64,000 bases of DNA from Biomphalaria glabrata (GCF_947242115.1 NC_074712.1:15708666-15772665), one strand, 5' to 3'; positions 29,801 through 39,503 are shown, numbered from the stretch's first letter. Notes: generated by a model not told the origin, from the letters alone. Numbers and translations: made by a program.

Positions 29801-32118
29801 AGAAACCCTAAGGTAATTGAAGACTTGGTAGAAATCATTAGGATCTTTAAGAATGCTTACCCAAACAACCCACTTTCAGTTAGCGACCACAAAACAGTTA
29901 TTGACCTGGTAAATTATGTAAAGAGAAATGATGGTAATGATAGGGATTATGGTAGGAGAAATGATAGGTCCAGGGAACGTGGGAACAATGGTCGGGATAG
30001 TTATGATGGCATAAAGGATAGATCCTGGGAAAATGAAAACAATGGCAGGGAAAGTTATGATAGGAGAATAGATAGACCTAAAGCGGGTGAAAGAAACTTT
30101 AGGGATGTTACATGTTTTAACTGTCAGGAAAAGGGACACATGGCATACCAGTGTAAGAAACATAGAGGGAATGGAGCTGGCAATAGAAATGCACAGGGTA
30201 ATGGTGGCACTAGTGATAGGAGAGGTAATCAAGGAAACCGTAGACAAGAGAGGGATAATCGGCCACCAGATAGGGTTAATTTTGTAAGGAGCATCCAAGA
30301 CAGGGATCGTGATAGCGGACATAGTGAACCAGATGAAGAAATTAATTACGTTGATTGTGGGGAAGATAGATTTAAACTATATCCAGGTATGATAAATAAT
30401 AAACAGGTAAATGTGATCCGGGACACAGCTAGCAGTACACTCGCAGTTCGAGGGGGATTAGTGAAATCTAAGGATTATTTAGGCTATACCAAATCAGTCA
30501 GATTGGCAGACGGCGCAGTTAAGAGGTTCGAAGCATGCAAAGTGTTCCTTCGATCTCCATTGTACACAGGGTATTGCGAAGGTGTAGCCATGCCGAAGTT
30601 ATCTAGAGATGTTTTACTTGGAAATGTAGCAGGTGTCAGAGCCGCTTCTGACAAACAGGTTAGAAGTTGGAAAAGCAGGTATGGCAACAAGAAGCGAAAT
30701 AAACCTAGAAAGGACATAATTTGTTTTAACTGCCATAAACATGGGCACATCGCTAAAGACTGTTGGAGTAGGGCAGAACAGTCTGAGCAGAAGATTGCGA
30801 GTTCGGATAGGAGGCGCAGGTCTGTACCCGATAGTGATGATAGAAGAGATGACTGTGGTAGCGGTAATCGCAAGTCATACCGAGGTAGAAGGCCACAAGC
30901 GGGCTATAGTGGTGTAAGAAGAGATGTTAACTCCAGTTGGAGAGAACAAATGTATGAGTCGTGTAGATAGCCTGTGAAACATAGCACTATGAGACCGTAG
31001 TGTGTAAATAAGTTGGATTTTATTTAAATTGTTTATTCTTAATTAATTGACCTAACTAGTAGTTATAACTAGACGGGTATTAGGTTGTGTTAAGGTATCT
31101 TTGAATAGGATATTTATGTTATAATATATATGCTATTGTGTTAGTATTAGATTGACTCATGTTAATTATTTAATTTCGGGTAGTATGTATGAATTGTATG
31201 TATGTTGGTATGAATAAAAAGGGCATTTATAAGGCGACGATGTAGTTACATCAAGGAAAAGTAAGTTTTATAATTTATTCTTTGTATTTGATCATGATCA
31301 TACATCGGTAAAGAGTTAGGTCGTGTGGGGACAAGTAAGTGGAGAGAGGAAATAAAATACACTTGTAAATGCCCGAAAGAACGTTAGGTGTATAGTGGGA
31401 GAATGAGCATTGATAAATGTCAATTTGTCATATTAGGTAAATTGTCTGTCCTGACGTGTGAGGGAAAGCGGTGTAACCTCTGGATGAAGTATAGATAGAC
31501 ACACCTATAGTGTCAGAGCAAACGAACTATGTCTGCGGTCACTTATGGCACATCACATTGGACAGTATCAGTTAGTGACACTTGAGGGAAATATGTGTTC
31601 AGAGGAACTTGATTGTGGACACAGAAAGAGAAGTTGAAATCGCAATCAAGACTCAAGTTGTGTTGTCTTTTATGTTTCCCTACATTTTGGCCCTTGCACA
31701 TTGTAAGACTAAGACAGTAGATTAAAAAATTGACAGGCAATTTTTTTTTAGCGGGAGGGGGAGGAGTTGTTATGACATGATTAGGAAGTAGTTAGGAATT
31801 AGTTATTTGTTTCGGGAATAGGGTAAAGTTTTAATTAGCGACAAGTGACGTGACAGATCTTTAAAAAACAAGAACGCTCTAAACGACGCTAGAAGGAGGA
31901 CGCTTATTGTAAAGTAGTAGACTTGAGTACGACATTATTGACATCGGACGATTCCCTTTTGAGTATTAAACATATTGTTAGAACAACATATCAGCGTCGA
32001 CTACATATTTGATTGTTTCGGCCTTTCGCCGGTGTTACTGAAGTGTTGAATTCAGCGTTACCTACAGTCAGATCTACACTAGACAGATTGTCAAGAATCA
32101 ACACCGCGCAGAGGTCTT

Positions 32119-32191
<73 letters not shown>

Positions 32192-35100
32192 GAACGACCT
32201 GAATTCGAACTCGGAGGCTAAAGCCTTTCAGCCTTCTCGAGCAAGTACATTAACCACTCTGCCAGCGAATCGCTTATGAAAATAGAACGTTTTATAGTTA
32301 TTCATTATAAGCTACAAGCTTTAAAGCAGCGACCTACAAAGCATAAAGGGGGCTACTTCAACTTATACCACCACGTCAGTCTAGTATAATTTCTTTTGCG
32401 TGTTCGAGATACCCAACAAAATAATTAATTACCAATAGTTAATTAACTAATTGGTTGTTGTTGTTGTTTTTATTGCGTCTTGTTTAATAAGGTAAAGAAA
32501 TAATTTTGCAAAATTTCAGTTTTATCCGAAGTTGGGTGTGGAAGAAAAAGCATGTACAAACTTTTTACCAGACAGTCAGATTGAGTTGATATAATCTTTG
32601 TAAAAAAAAACAACAACCGAGTAAGCATATTTAAGATTTAAAAAATTAAGATTTTTGTTTTTAGACTATCATAAATATAATAGATTGAACGTATTTCGAA
32701 CTGAGTTAAAGAGATACGTTTTTAAACAAAGTTACAAAGACAGTTTGTGTGGAAACACTAACTCAAAAATAGGCATCCAAAGTGGTCCGATAGGCATGTA
32801 AAAAGGCAGGTTTCAATGTTTTCATAAAGAATACCAGAAATTATTAAAAACAAGCCATCAACAACTACAAAAGGATACAAAAAGAATAGACGTGCTTGTG
32901 TCGAAAATGTTAGTGATACAGTTGTATAGTTAATACCACAGGATTCAGAGATTTAGTAATGCTATTATTATTATTGCATTATTAATATTCATAAGTATCT
33001 AATGAACTGATGGTTATGAAGATATAGTTAAATCCTAGGTGTCTATTCCAAATACCGCATCACGGATGAAGAGATTAGTGATCAATACAGCAATTGGACC
33101 CCACGATGACCTGCTAGCCACTGTTAAAAAGGTAAACTCAAACTCTATGGCCCTATCACAAGGTCCTTAGGACTCGCAAAGATCTTCCTTAAGGGAACAG
33201 TTCCAGGAAGAAGATAAAGAGGAAGACAGAGAAAGCGATGGAAAGACAACATCAAAGAATTGACAGTCCTGTCAGTGAAGGAAATTTTCTCAAATGCAAA
33301 GGAAAGAGAGGAATGGAGAAAGATGATTGACAGATCTTATATGGTGCCCCAAAGGTCCAACAGAAGGTGAAGGTGAAGTTCAATGTGAACCTGGCCTAAC
33401 TGATGTAATAGAATGATTATCTAATTGATCCAATTATTATTTTGTAAAGGGCCAAGTTCTCATTGAAAGTCTCAACAAATAAAACGTTTCCCTTTAGTTA
33501 AGCCTGACTGATGCACATGTTGCCCACTGGAGTTCACGTCCTCTCAACTCAAGAAAACATTCAGAAACTGGAACAGACACAAAATAGAGCAGTGAGATTC
33601 ATAACAAACGAATATTCACATTTGACTAGAGTAACACCTTTGGTAAAATCACTAAATTTAGAAAGCCTTCAGGAGAGAAGGCTCAAAAGTCAAGCAGTAA
33701 TTATGCATAAAACACTGAACCATAATCTTCAAATACAAAACAAAATTTAATAAAATACTCTGAAAGACACAAAGATAAAGCCACATCACGCATCCCAAAT
33801 GCTAGGACAAATTTGTACAAATGCTCTTTCTTCCCTAGCGCTATTAGAGCATGGAATGGGTTGCCTGAGCTAGCCTGGAAAACCAGTGACTTGGGCAGAA
33901 TTTAAGTCATTGGTTAATATGCATGACTAAATGCATGACGCGTAGGAAAACGTAACCATTTCCTAGTATTGGAACGACGACTGTAACATATAAGATAATA
34001 TGAACAATGCTTATTAATTGTTGCTTTAAATTATGTTCCACTTGTATGTATACTAAATAGATTTTTTTCTCTTTCAAAATAAAAGTAAACTTTTTTAAAT
34101 TTATGTAGTTTGTAGGACTAAGATTACAGAATTTAGTAATAAAATGTGGACAATTTTTTTTTACAATAAATCAAAAACCACTTGCGTTAATGTGTTTAAA
34201 AAATGGTAAATGTCTGCCTTCCTTACTAAATGGTCTCATGTGTTTGTAACTATTAATTGTGAATAGTTGTAAAAATGGTGTATTGTTTATGAAAAAAAAA
34301 TGCTTGCACAGTTGATTTTAAAAATTAAATTTTTCTCTTTCAGAAAACAAAAAAATAGTCGTTACATCAGAACTTTGAATGGTCTTAAATATCATGATGT
34401 CAGATTTTCAATATCTTTTCTAGTTTACGAGATCTAAACGGGACGGACGGAAAAACAGACCACACAAAACAAATAGCATCTATTCCCCTCTCGGGAGCCG
34501 CTGACAAAACTACTTAACTAATACAAATAGTTTCTTCCGTGAACATGATTTTCTTTTGACTGAATTCTAAATTTTGCGATTTTGAAAAGCTTTCATTTTT
34601 TTGTTACAAGACGACTTGACAATCTCGGCTTCAAAGTATTTGCTGGATGTCTGACAGAAGATGGAAGACAGTACTTGTCAAAGAATTGTTCCGGAAATGT
34701 GGTGCCGTTTCTACTAGATGTCAGAAGTGATAAAAGTATTCAGTCAGCGTTGGATCTGATCAAACAAAATTTACCTGAGAACACAGGTCTGTTAGACATT
34801 TAAAAATGTCTTTGCTTTATCGAGGCCTTTATTTAAACTTTAAATTCAAACAGCACAGTGATGTATATCAACATTTACCAAACAATGATAGAAAGCCACT
34901 TTGGAGCGTAAATTTCATTTGTTTTTACCAAGAGTCTTTTGAAATGGTTCACTAGAGTACTTTTGTTGTTGTTTTTTATAAATTAAAATCACAGACATGT
35001 GAAATGAAATGGAACAAGAAAAAAAAATACGTAAAAAAAAAACAAAGCTTACCAAAGAGAAGGAACTCCGCATTTTCAACTTTATCTCTCAATAATTTAG

Positions 35101-38100
35101 CATTTATTTCCCTTATTCAAACAAAATAGTTAATTAACGATAATTAATTTACTAACTGCTTATTTTTAAAAATGTATTCATGTTTTTTAGATACAATAAT
35201 AATTGTTTAAAGTTTCAGCTTGATCCTACAACGGGTGTCGGAGAAATAACATGTTCAATTATCTAAGGGTTTGAGACCCTACATCTACAAGCTGTATCTG
35301 TGAATACTGAAAGATTAATTTCCCTTTTTGGTATCAAACAAGATGATTAATTAACCATATATTAATTGACTGATCGGTTAATTTTTTTAATTGATTCATG
35401 TCTTGTCAATGCCAATAAATAATTGTGCAAAGTTTCAACTTAATCCGACAAAGGGTGTGGGAGAAAAAATGTGTACCAATATTTTACCAGTTAAACAGAG
35501 TGGGTTAATATCAGCTTTGCAAAAACGAATTATATACCTACATACATGTTTATTTTAATACTATTTGAGATTTTGAAAATTTATTAATAGCCATTTTTGA
35601 GTTCAGTTCAGCGTCCTTGACATTGTTTGGTTCATGGTGAATATCTTTTTTTTTCCCTGTAATCTCACTGTTGATATGCTCTAAAATACTAGTAGAAATA
35701 GATAAACGAGAAGGCCGATTTACAAAACACTCACAGGCTTTATACAACCATATTAGATAACCAACAGCAACACACACTTCCTAATCCACTAAGGAAATTA
35801 ACTCTCATACAATATTACGTCGCATTTCAACACTCACTTTTCTCCTTACTTACTACTCATTCACAACTTTCTAGTATATTTAGAATTTGTTAGCACATGG
35901 TTTACAAATTTAAAATTATTTATTTATTTTTTTGTGCTAAGAGATTTTTAAAATACCATTAATCTTCTACATATCAAAGTCCTGATTACTGATTTACTAA
36001 TAATCACTGATTCACCCATTTGTCCTGGGCAATATACTATAAGTATGTATACTCCAGGCGTTATTACTTAACTTCAGCCTAGAACAATTAGGCCGTCTTC
36101 ACGATCGAAATCGCAGCGGTGAAACTAAAAAAGGTTTCTTTGAAATTTCAACCTAATATGTTTTTTAAAGCCAACATTTTAATGTCAAAAGTACAAAGTT
36201 AGGCTACTATTCCTTCCACTTTAAGCACTTATTAACACTATTTTGGAGCCTAACTTTCTTTCATTCCAGTTTTATTTTCTATTTATGCTAAATACTACAC
36301 AGATCTACATCTAGATCTTAAATCTAATTCTCCTGTTGATCTAGATAATTGTCAAAGTGAATATGAGGGATTTTCGTTAGATCAGTTTAATCATCAAATG
36401 TGTTTTTACAAAGAACTTGTAACATCTTTTTTAAAAGCGGGTGTGTGTGAGTGTGTGTTTATAAGAAGAAAATTGCTACAGTTTGAAATGAGGAGACTGT
36501 AGTGAATGATAACGTCTAGCACAGAGACTAGATCTAGATCTACAAGTAGACCGCTCTTCTATTTCTAAATCAGAAATTAAAATCGTAAAAATTGTCACAG
36601 TCAATGTAAGGATCTATGAAATGTGTGAGTGTGTGTGTGTGTTGTTACTTTTTTTTTTTGGTGAGGAAAAGGGGGAGGATGCTGTATAATATGATTTGTG
36701 GAGAAAGGTTCTTCTAAATAGAGCAAGTCTCTAGATCTAGATCTATGACTGACAAAATAAAAAAATAGTATGTAAAGAATGGACTAAGTTGCTAATAGTG
36801 ATGTTTTTTTCTTTCCAACTGTTCCAAATTATGTGATGTTATTGTAATGTTATTGTAATGCTGACTGTTTCGCTGAATATACAAGGGCCAATGGTGAGTT
36901 GGGGCAGAAGCGTTTCATTTAGAAGTTGTGTGTGTGTGTGGCATTATAGGAGGCGAGAAGGCTATAACCGATGGTCATAAGAAGCGTTTATGAATACTCT
37001 ATATTAGGTGGTTGTAACCGTAGCTCAGCACTGGTATCGGCTTGTAAATGTAATCATATCCAATTCTTTAACACATTGCTGGTAATCTATATCCAATATT
37101 TTAACATATACTTGTAGCCCATATCCTAGTGTTGTAAGATCCGTTAAAATAATAAAAGGAAGTTTTAAAAAAATGTGTGTTTCTTCCAGGTCTCTGGGGT
37201 TTGGTCAACAATGCAGGTATATTGTTCACAATGGCGCCAACAGAATTTTGTACCAAGAGCGAATATCAGAGAAGCATGGATGTGAACTTGTTTGGTCTCA
37301 TAGAGATGACGCGATCATTTCTGCCTCTGATACGAAAAGGTCAAGGCCGTATCATCAATACAACAAGTTGGGCTGGACGCTTGGCCTGTATGGCACCTGT
37401 ATATGCACTGTCAAAGTATGGAGTTGAGGCATACTCTGATATACTTAGGTAACTCAATCAAAATAGTTTTACAATTGCAACTCACCTGAAATTTTATAGT
37501 TTAGCTTAGTTTATCTGATCTTTATAACTAAAGAAAGCTATATATATATTTTATTTCATTATTTTTTTCATAGAAGAGAGATGTATACAACTGGCATCAA
37601 AGTCAGCATAGTGGAGCCAGGAGCATTCACAACATCAATCATCACAAGGAAACAAATGCTAGAAAGTGTGCACAATGCTTATGCACGTATTCCTGAAGAC
37701 ATTCAGTCAGTCTACAAGGTTTTTGTGGAAAATTGTAAGTATGGACGACTGTAGATGAAAGTTAATGGATATGAATAGCTTTAATAGTTTTCTAGTCACG
37801 TGACTTAACTGTTTGATCTCCTGGTACCACATTTCTATTAAATCTCATTAATAGTTGCAAGTCCAAATGTAGGTTTAAAAAAAACAAACATGTAAAAATT
37901 GTTTTCTTAACTTTTCACAGTACAAAACCCAAAATGTATTTTACTTTCTTAACTTTTCACACTACAAAACCAATAGTGTATTTTACTTTCTTAACTTTTC
38001 ACACTACAAAACCAATAGTGTGTTTTACTTTCTTAACTTTTCACACTACAAAACCAATAGTGTGTTTTACTTTCTTAACTTTTCACAATACAAAACCAAT

Positions 38101-39016
38101 AGTGTGTTTTACTTTCTTAACTTTTCACACTACAAAACCAATAGTGTGTTTTACTTTCTTAACTTTTCACACTACAAAACCAATAGTGTGTTTTACTTTC
38201 TTAACTTTTCACACTACAAAACCAATAGTGTGTTTTACTTTCTTAACTTTTCACACTACAAAACCAATAGTGTGTTTTACTTTCTTAAAACGTGTTTTCT
38301 TTTACGTATACTTAAACAGCGTCTTATCTTAGAGATTACATCTGTCACTTCAAAGGAGAAGATAAATGTGTTCAAAACGAGGCCTGAGAAAAATTGAAAT
38401 TTGTTTCAAATGTGTTCTCATCACTTTCCATTTCATTGTTTTCAGGGTATATCAACTCACTCGGTCTGTCTGGTAAAAAAGTTTATATATACTTTATTTC
38501 TCCCAGACCGGCTCTCGGATCAAGTTGAAAATTTGCCACACAATTATTCATTGGAATAGATAGAATTTTGCCAGACATGAATCAATTTAAAAAAATAACC
38601 AGTTATCAATTAATTATTGGTAATTAATTATTTTGTTTGAGCGTGAAAATGGAAACAACTTCTACATTATTGAGAGATATAGTTATAGGTGTGGAGTTCT
38701 TCCCCTTAGATTAAGCTCTGCTTTTTTTTTTTTTTTAATTATTTGTTTTCATATTTTGCTTGTTACTGAATGTTCTTAGAATGTTACTAACTTGTATTTT
38801 CTTTGTTTCATACAAGTTATGAACCGAATACTATTAGACGTAGTTCCACCTTCATCCAACCTTGACCTTGTTGTGGATGCCTATATTCATGGATTGACCT
38901 CTCGTTTCCCAAGGACAAGATACACGCCAGGAAATGATAGCAAGTTTCTTTATATCCCACTATCTTACCTTCCCACATGTCTTGCAGACTGGATATTGAA
39001 ATACAATTTAAAATAA
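25737..39016 (+). CDS. SDR gene 2: RDH/17-beta-HSD6-like dehydrogenase (SDR9C), 5 coding exons
   Basis: Coding exons are 25737-25885, 34611-34786, 37190-37448, 37574-37734 and 38817-39016, encoding 314 aa. The N-terminus MICIVTVFILTAITYYIFDY is a membrane anchor. Gly39-Gly45 of TGCDSGFG bind the cofactor and NNAG is at 115-118. The predicted catalytic residues are Asn141, Ser168, Tyr180 and Lys184 (YALSK). VEPGAF follows in exon 4. The protein is a complete SDR9C enzyme by motif; members act on retinoids or steroids at the ER membrane, and its substrate cannot be told from sequence. Intron 1 (8.7 kb) carries an entire Gag-only LTR element and LINE pieces. Closest relatives in the window are genes 3 and 4. 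Confidence 0.9.
25886..26660. other. Gene 2 intron 1, left part
   Basis: AT-rich intron with no coding region. Parts (for example AGACCAAAGAAGACAAC near 26030) match intron 1 of gene 4 near 59444, so this stretch belongs to the duplicated gene unit. Confidence 0.5.
26660..26884 (+). mobile_element. LINE family B 3' end with (AT)n tail
   Basis: The frame starting near 26680 reads YACPRCGKICRSQMGLRSHG then KYCIPH and a stop. This C2H2-like finger closes the ORF of a LINE family also present at 40830-41490 (CVICGRECLSKIGLHS). A short 3' UTR with TCTTCGGACTCGAAGAC and an (AT)n run follow; the run continues after the LTR element at 32123-32187. Confidence 0.65.
26885..27239 (+). repeat. 5' LTR, 355 bp
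   Basis: Begins TGTTATGACATG and ends GGTCTTAACA, so the termini are TGTTA...TAACA. It contains TATTAAACATATTG as a possible promoter region. Indistinguishable from the 3' LTR by eye. Confidence 0.9.
27243..27252 (+). other. Primer-binding-site-like sequence
   Basis: TGGCGACCCC begins three bases after the 5' LTR. TGG is the complement of a tRNA CCA end, as in reverse-transcription primer sites. I do not assign the tRNA. Confidence 0.6.
27253..28885 (+). other. Leader of the Gag-only LTR element
   Basis: About 1.6 kb between the primer site and the gag ATG. It contains repeated ACCGGAACCA/ACCGGAGCC motifs (27820-27970), which create a 135-aa plus-strand frame and opposing minus-strand frames. 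None resembles a known protein, and I treat them as chance frames. Confidence 0.5.
28886..30970 (+). CDS. Gag polyprotein of the LTR element (694 aa)
   Basis: Starts MATAPGYDLEEFRKKLIQEA, followed by a highly charged coiled-coil-like stretch to about residue 130 with tandem EREKKEEAER repeats. A capsid-like region follows at about 165-340 (DDIGDYLKRFEIKLAKFNVQ, FVHGKALTIC). Next come an Arg/Asp/Gly-rich linker, a CX2CX4HX4C zinc knuckle at 410-423 and a retropepsin-like segment at about 505-585 (SRDVLLGNVAG at its end). A second knuckle lies at 613-626, then a basic tail. Gag assembles the particle that packages element RNA (family knowledge). Being uninterrupted fits the young age given by the LTRs. 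Confidence 0.9.
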   Translation: MATAPGYDLEEFRKKLIQEAKTELELRGKELAAYVQQMVAAETDRRERERVREAERAREKEKEEADRIEREKVREAEKLEREKVREAERVEREKKEEAERIEREKKEEAERIEREKKEEADRKVRIQVEQMRIEAGISVPTEGNSNNSANIESHSSAAWMKKKIQPFAEDKDDIGDYLKRFEIKLAKFNVQEKEWSEILLDFVHGKALTICQNHDHAMQNSYQVLKKELLNAYGHNAETFLKKYYENTPSSQVDPQTTINSEKDFFTKWLGFENVENTYEGLKNFILIDNFINKCDPQLQSFVKERNPKVIEDLVEIIRIFKNAYPNNPLSVSDHKTVIDLVNYVKRNDGNDRDYGRRNDRSRERGNNGRDSYDGIKDRSWENENNGRESYDRRIDRPKAGERNFRDVTCFNCQEKGHMAYQCKKHRGNGAGNRNAQGNGGTSDRRGNQGNRRQERDNRPPDRVNFVRSIQDRDRDSGHSEPDEEINYVDCGEDRFKLYPGMINNKQVNVIRDTASSTLAVRGGLVKSKDYLGYTKSVRLADGAVKRFEACKVFLRSPLYTGYCEGVAMPKLSRDVLLGNVAGVRAASDKQVRSWKSRYGNKKRNKPRKDIICFNCHKHGHIAKDCWSRAEQSEQKIASSDRRRRSVPDSDDRRDDCGSGNRKSYRGRRPQAGYSGVRRDVNSSWREQMYESCR
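30971..31750 (+). other. Gag-to-3'-LTR region of the element
   Basis: About 780 bp of AT-rich sequence with no pol-like frame; short minus-strand frames are not supported. In autonomous relatives this position would hold the enzyme genes. Confidence 0.6.
31751..31767 (+). other. Polypurine tract
   Basis: GCGGGAGGGGGAGGAG lies directly before the 3' LTR, the expected place for plus-strand DNA priming. Confidence 0.75.
31768..32122 (+). repeat. 3' LTR, 355 bp
   Basis: Same length and termini as the 5' LTR. Followed immediately by the (AT)n run. Confidence 0.9.
32188..32275 (-). repeat. tRNA-like SINE head
   Basis: On the minus strand: GCTGGCAGAGTGGTTAATG (A box region), a long variable arm and GAGTTCGAATTC (B box), resembling a class II tRNA (Leu or Ser). 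The acceptor ends do not pair, so it is a retroposed derivative and not a tRNA gene. The (AT)n run lies at its 3' side. Confidence 0.5.
32395..32610 (-). repeat. Dispersed repeat R1 copy
   Basis: AATAATTAATTACCAATAGT, TTTATCCGAAGTTGGGTGTG, ACCAGACAGTCAG and GAGTTGATAT are the reverse complement of R1 blocks, in order. Confidence 0.65.
33035..33400 (+). mobile_element. LINE family A, 3' end of ORF (relic)
   Basis: Plus-strand frames read YSKYRITDEEI, KLKLYGPITRSLGLAKIFLK, RGRQRKRWKDNIKELTVLSV and EREEWRKMIDRSYMVPQRSN. This is the usual end of a LINE reverse transcriptase ORF. Frame breaks are present. The terminal AAGTTCAATGTGAACCTGGC recurs inverted at 62090 and 63350. Confidence 0.75.
33495..33990 (+). 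mobile_element. LINE family C, 3' end of ORF (relic)
   Basis: Reads TQENIQKLEQTQNRAVRFIT, YSHLTRVTPLVKSLNLESLQ, then after a shift FFPSAIRAWNGLPELAWKTS. This is a jockey/CR1-like tail region. The 3' part ATGCATGACTAAATGCATGA recurs inverted at 44960-45085, and a third copy is at 58315-58560. Confidence 0.75.
34170..34530 (-). repeat. Dispersed repeat R2 copy
   Basis: Contains ACATCAGAACTTTGAATGG, TTTACGAGATCTAAACGGGA and AAATAGCATCTATTCCCC, the reverse complement of blocks at 61400-61790 and 62752-63130. It ends 80 bp before exon 2 of gene 2. Confidence 0.65.
34611..34786 (+). CDS. SDR gene 2, coding exon 2
   Basis: Reads RLDNLGFKVFAGCLTEDGRQ, NVVPFLLDVRSDKSIQSALD and KQNLPENTG. FLLDV carries the conserved Asp of the adenine pocket region. 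Donor GTCTGT. The frame left of 34611 is intron. Confidence 0.9.
35085..35525 (-). repeat. Dispersed repeat R1, dimer
   Basis: Two monomers in reverse orientation, with AATAATTGTTTAAAGTTTCA / AATAATTGTGCAAAGTTTCA and CGACAAAGGGTGTGGGAGAA blocks. The right-hand unit ends with AAACAGAGTGGGTTAATATC. Confidence 0.7.
35530..37189. other. Gene 2 intron 2, right part
   Basis: No coding region. Contains GT-rich microsatellites (36430-36460, 36625-36645, 36930) and CTAGATCTA clusters (36300-36350, 36520-36545, 36730-36750). Short minus-strand frames are not supported. Confidence 0.5.
37190..37448 (+). CDS. SDR gene 2, coding exon 3 (catalytic exon)
   Basis: Encodes LWGLVNNAGILFTMAPTEFC, MDVNLFGLIEMTRSFLPLI, RIINTTSWAGRLACMAPVY and YALSKYGVEAYSDIL. 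Acceptor TTTCTTCCAG, donor GTAACT. Confidence 0.92.
37574..37734 (+). CDS. SDR gene 2, coding exon 4
   Basis: Reads REMYTTGIKVSIVEPGAFTT and ARIPEDIQSVYKVFVEN. Intron 3 before it is only 125 bp, against 2.3 kb in gene 1. Donor GTAAGT after a single T. Confidence 0.92.
37919..38290 (+). repeat. Minisatellite, 42-bp unit, about 9 copies
   Basis: Units contain TACTTTCTTAACTTTTCACA and CTACAAAACCAATAGTGTGT. Because 42 is a multiple of three, two overlapping frames stay open through the array and give repeats such as CFTFLTFHTTKPIV. These are not genes. Located in intron 4 of gene 2. Confidence 0.95.
38445..38710 (+). repeat. Dispersed repeat R1, full monomer
   Basis: ATATCAACTCACTCGGTCTG, TTATTTCTCCCAGACCGG, CTCGGATCAAGTTGAAAA, TTAATTATTGGTAATTAATT and CAACTTCTACATTATTGAG in order, making this the best single monomer for defining the family. 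Confidence 0.75.
38817..39016 (+). CDS. SDR gene 2, coding exon 5
   Basis: Acceptor TTTGTTTCATACAAG. Reads MNRILLDVVPPSSNLDLVVD, YIHGLTSRFPRTRYTPGNDS, LPTCLADWILKYNLK, then TAA. The in-frame ATG at its start is internal, not a translation start. Confidence 0.92.
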
Positions 39017-39094
39017 TTCTGAATGTCAATTTTTTTTTTTATAAGTTTTGTTCATCATATTTTTTTTGCATGCTTATTACAAGTTGAACAATTT

Positions 39095-39100
39095 AATAAA
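39095..39100 (+). terminator. Polyadenylation signal AATAAA, gene 2
   Basis: 79 bp after the stop, in the segment AGTTGAACAATTTAATAAA that aligns with the post-stop region of gene 1. Confidence 0.5.
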
Positions 39101-39243
39101 TTCACACGGTTAAGTCATGAATGTATTCCATATTGAAAATTTAAATATGAAAATATATCTACAATGCATTTATAATGGTGTGATTCGATATATAACTTTG
39201 TAAAAGTCCTGCTATCATTGAACTGTTTGTTCTTAAAGGTATC

Positions 39244-39409
39244 CACGGCTTTTTTCGTGACGGTACGTACGGCGTACCGGCACCTTTTTGAAAAAAGTAT
39301 TACTTTTCTTCTATTTTAACGTATAGTATTAATTTATAGTAGTTAAAAGTTAGGCAATCCACTACTGAGTACCGGCACCTATTTTTTTTTTTTTACAAAA
39401 ACAGCACTG
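39244..39409. mobile_element. hAT-like MITE, copy 2, with 8-bp TSD
   Basis: Shares GTGACGGTACG, GGCGTACCGGCACCTTTTTG, TTAACGTATA and GAGTACCGGCACCTA with the copy at 1460-1663. Flanks AAGGTATC (39236-39243) and AAGGTATT (39410-39417) match at 7 of 8 positions. The right end is CACTG, as in hAT. Confidence 0.75.
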
Positions 39410-39503
39410 AAGGTATTAATAAATATGGTATGTTAATTCACTGAAGGTATCAATATATATGGTATGTTAATTCACTGAAGGTATCAATATATATGGTATG
39501 TTA
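39398..39503 (+). repeat. Tandem repeat, 34-bp unit, 3 copies, built from the MITE edge
   Basis: Each unit starts CACTGAAGGTAT, that is the MITE right end plus its target duplication, and continues ATATGGTATGTTAATT. The duplication therefore postdates the MITE insertion. Confidence 0.75.

Larger units (their letters stand above)
26885..32122 (+). mobile_element. Gag-only LTR retrotransposon (non-autonomous), looks whole and young
   Basis: Two direct LTRs of 355 bp (26885-27239, 31768-32122) that I cannot tell apart by eye enclose a primer-binding-site-like TGGCGACCCC and a purine tract before the 3' LTR. There is a leader of about 1.6 kb and one long ORF for Gag. No reverse transcriptase, RNase H or integrase frame is present in the 4.5-kb interior. 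It sits in an (AT)n tract with ATAT on both sides. This is the layout called TR-GAG in plants: structurally complete but dependent on a partner for enzymes. LTR identity implies a recent insertion. Confidence 0.85.

Noticed and set aside
29876-30873. Minus-strand frames of 148 and 129 aa opposite gag
   Set aside because: Shadow frames of the gag coding region, lacking domains of their own.
32188-32275. Possible tRNA-Leu or tRNA-Ser gene
   Set aside because: A and B boxes and a long variable arm are visible, but acceptor stem pairing is missing and it adjoins an (AT)n tail, so it is a SINE head.
38020-38397. Repeat protein of 125-132 aa
   Set aside because: Two overlapping frames through a 42-bp intronic minisatellite.
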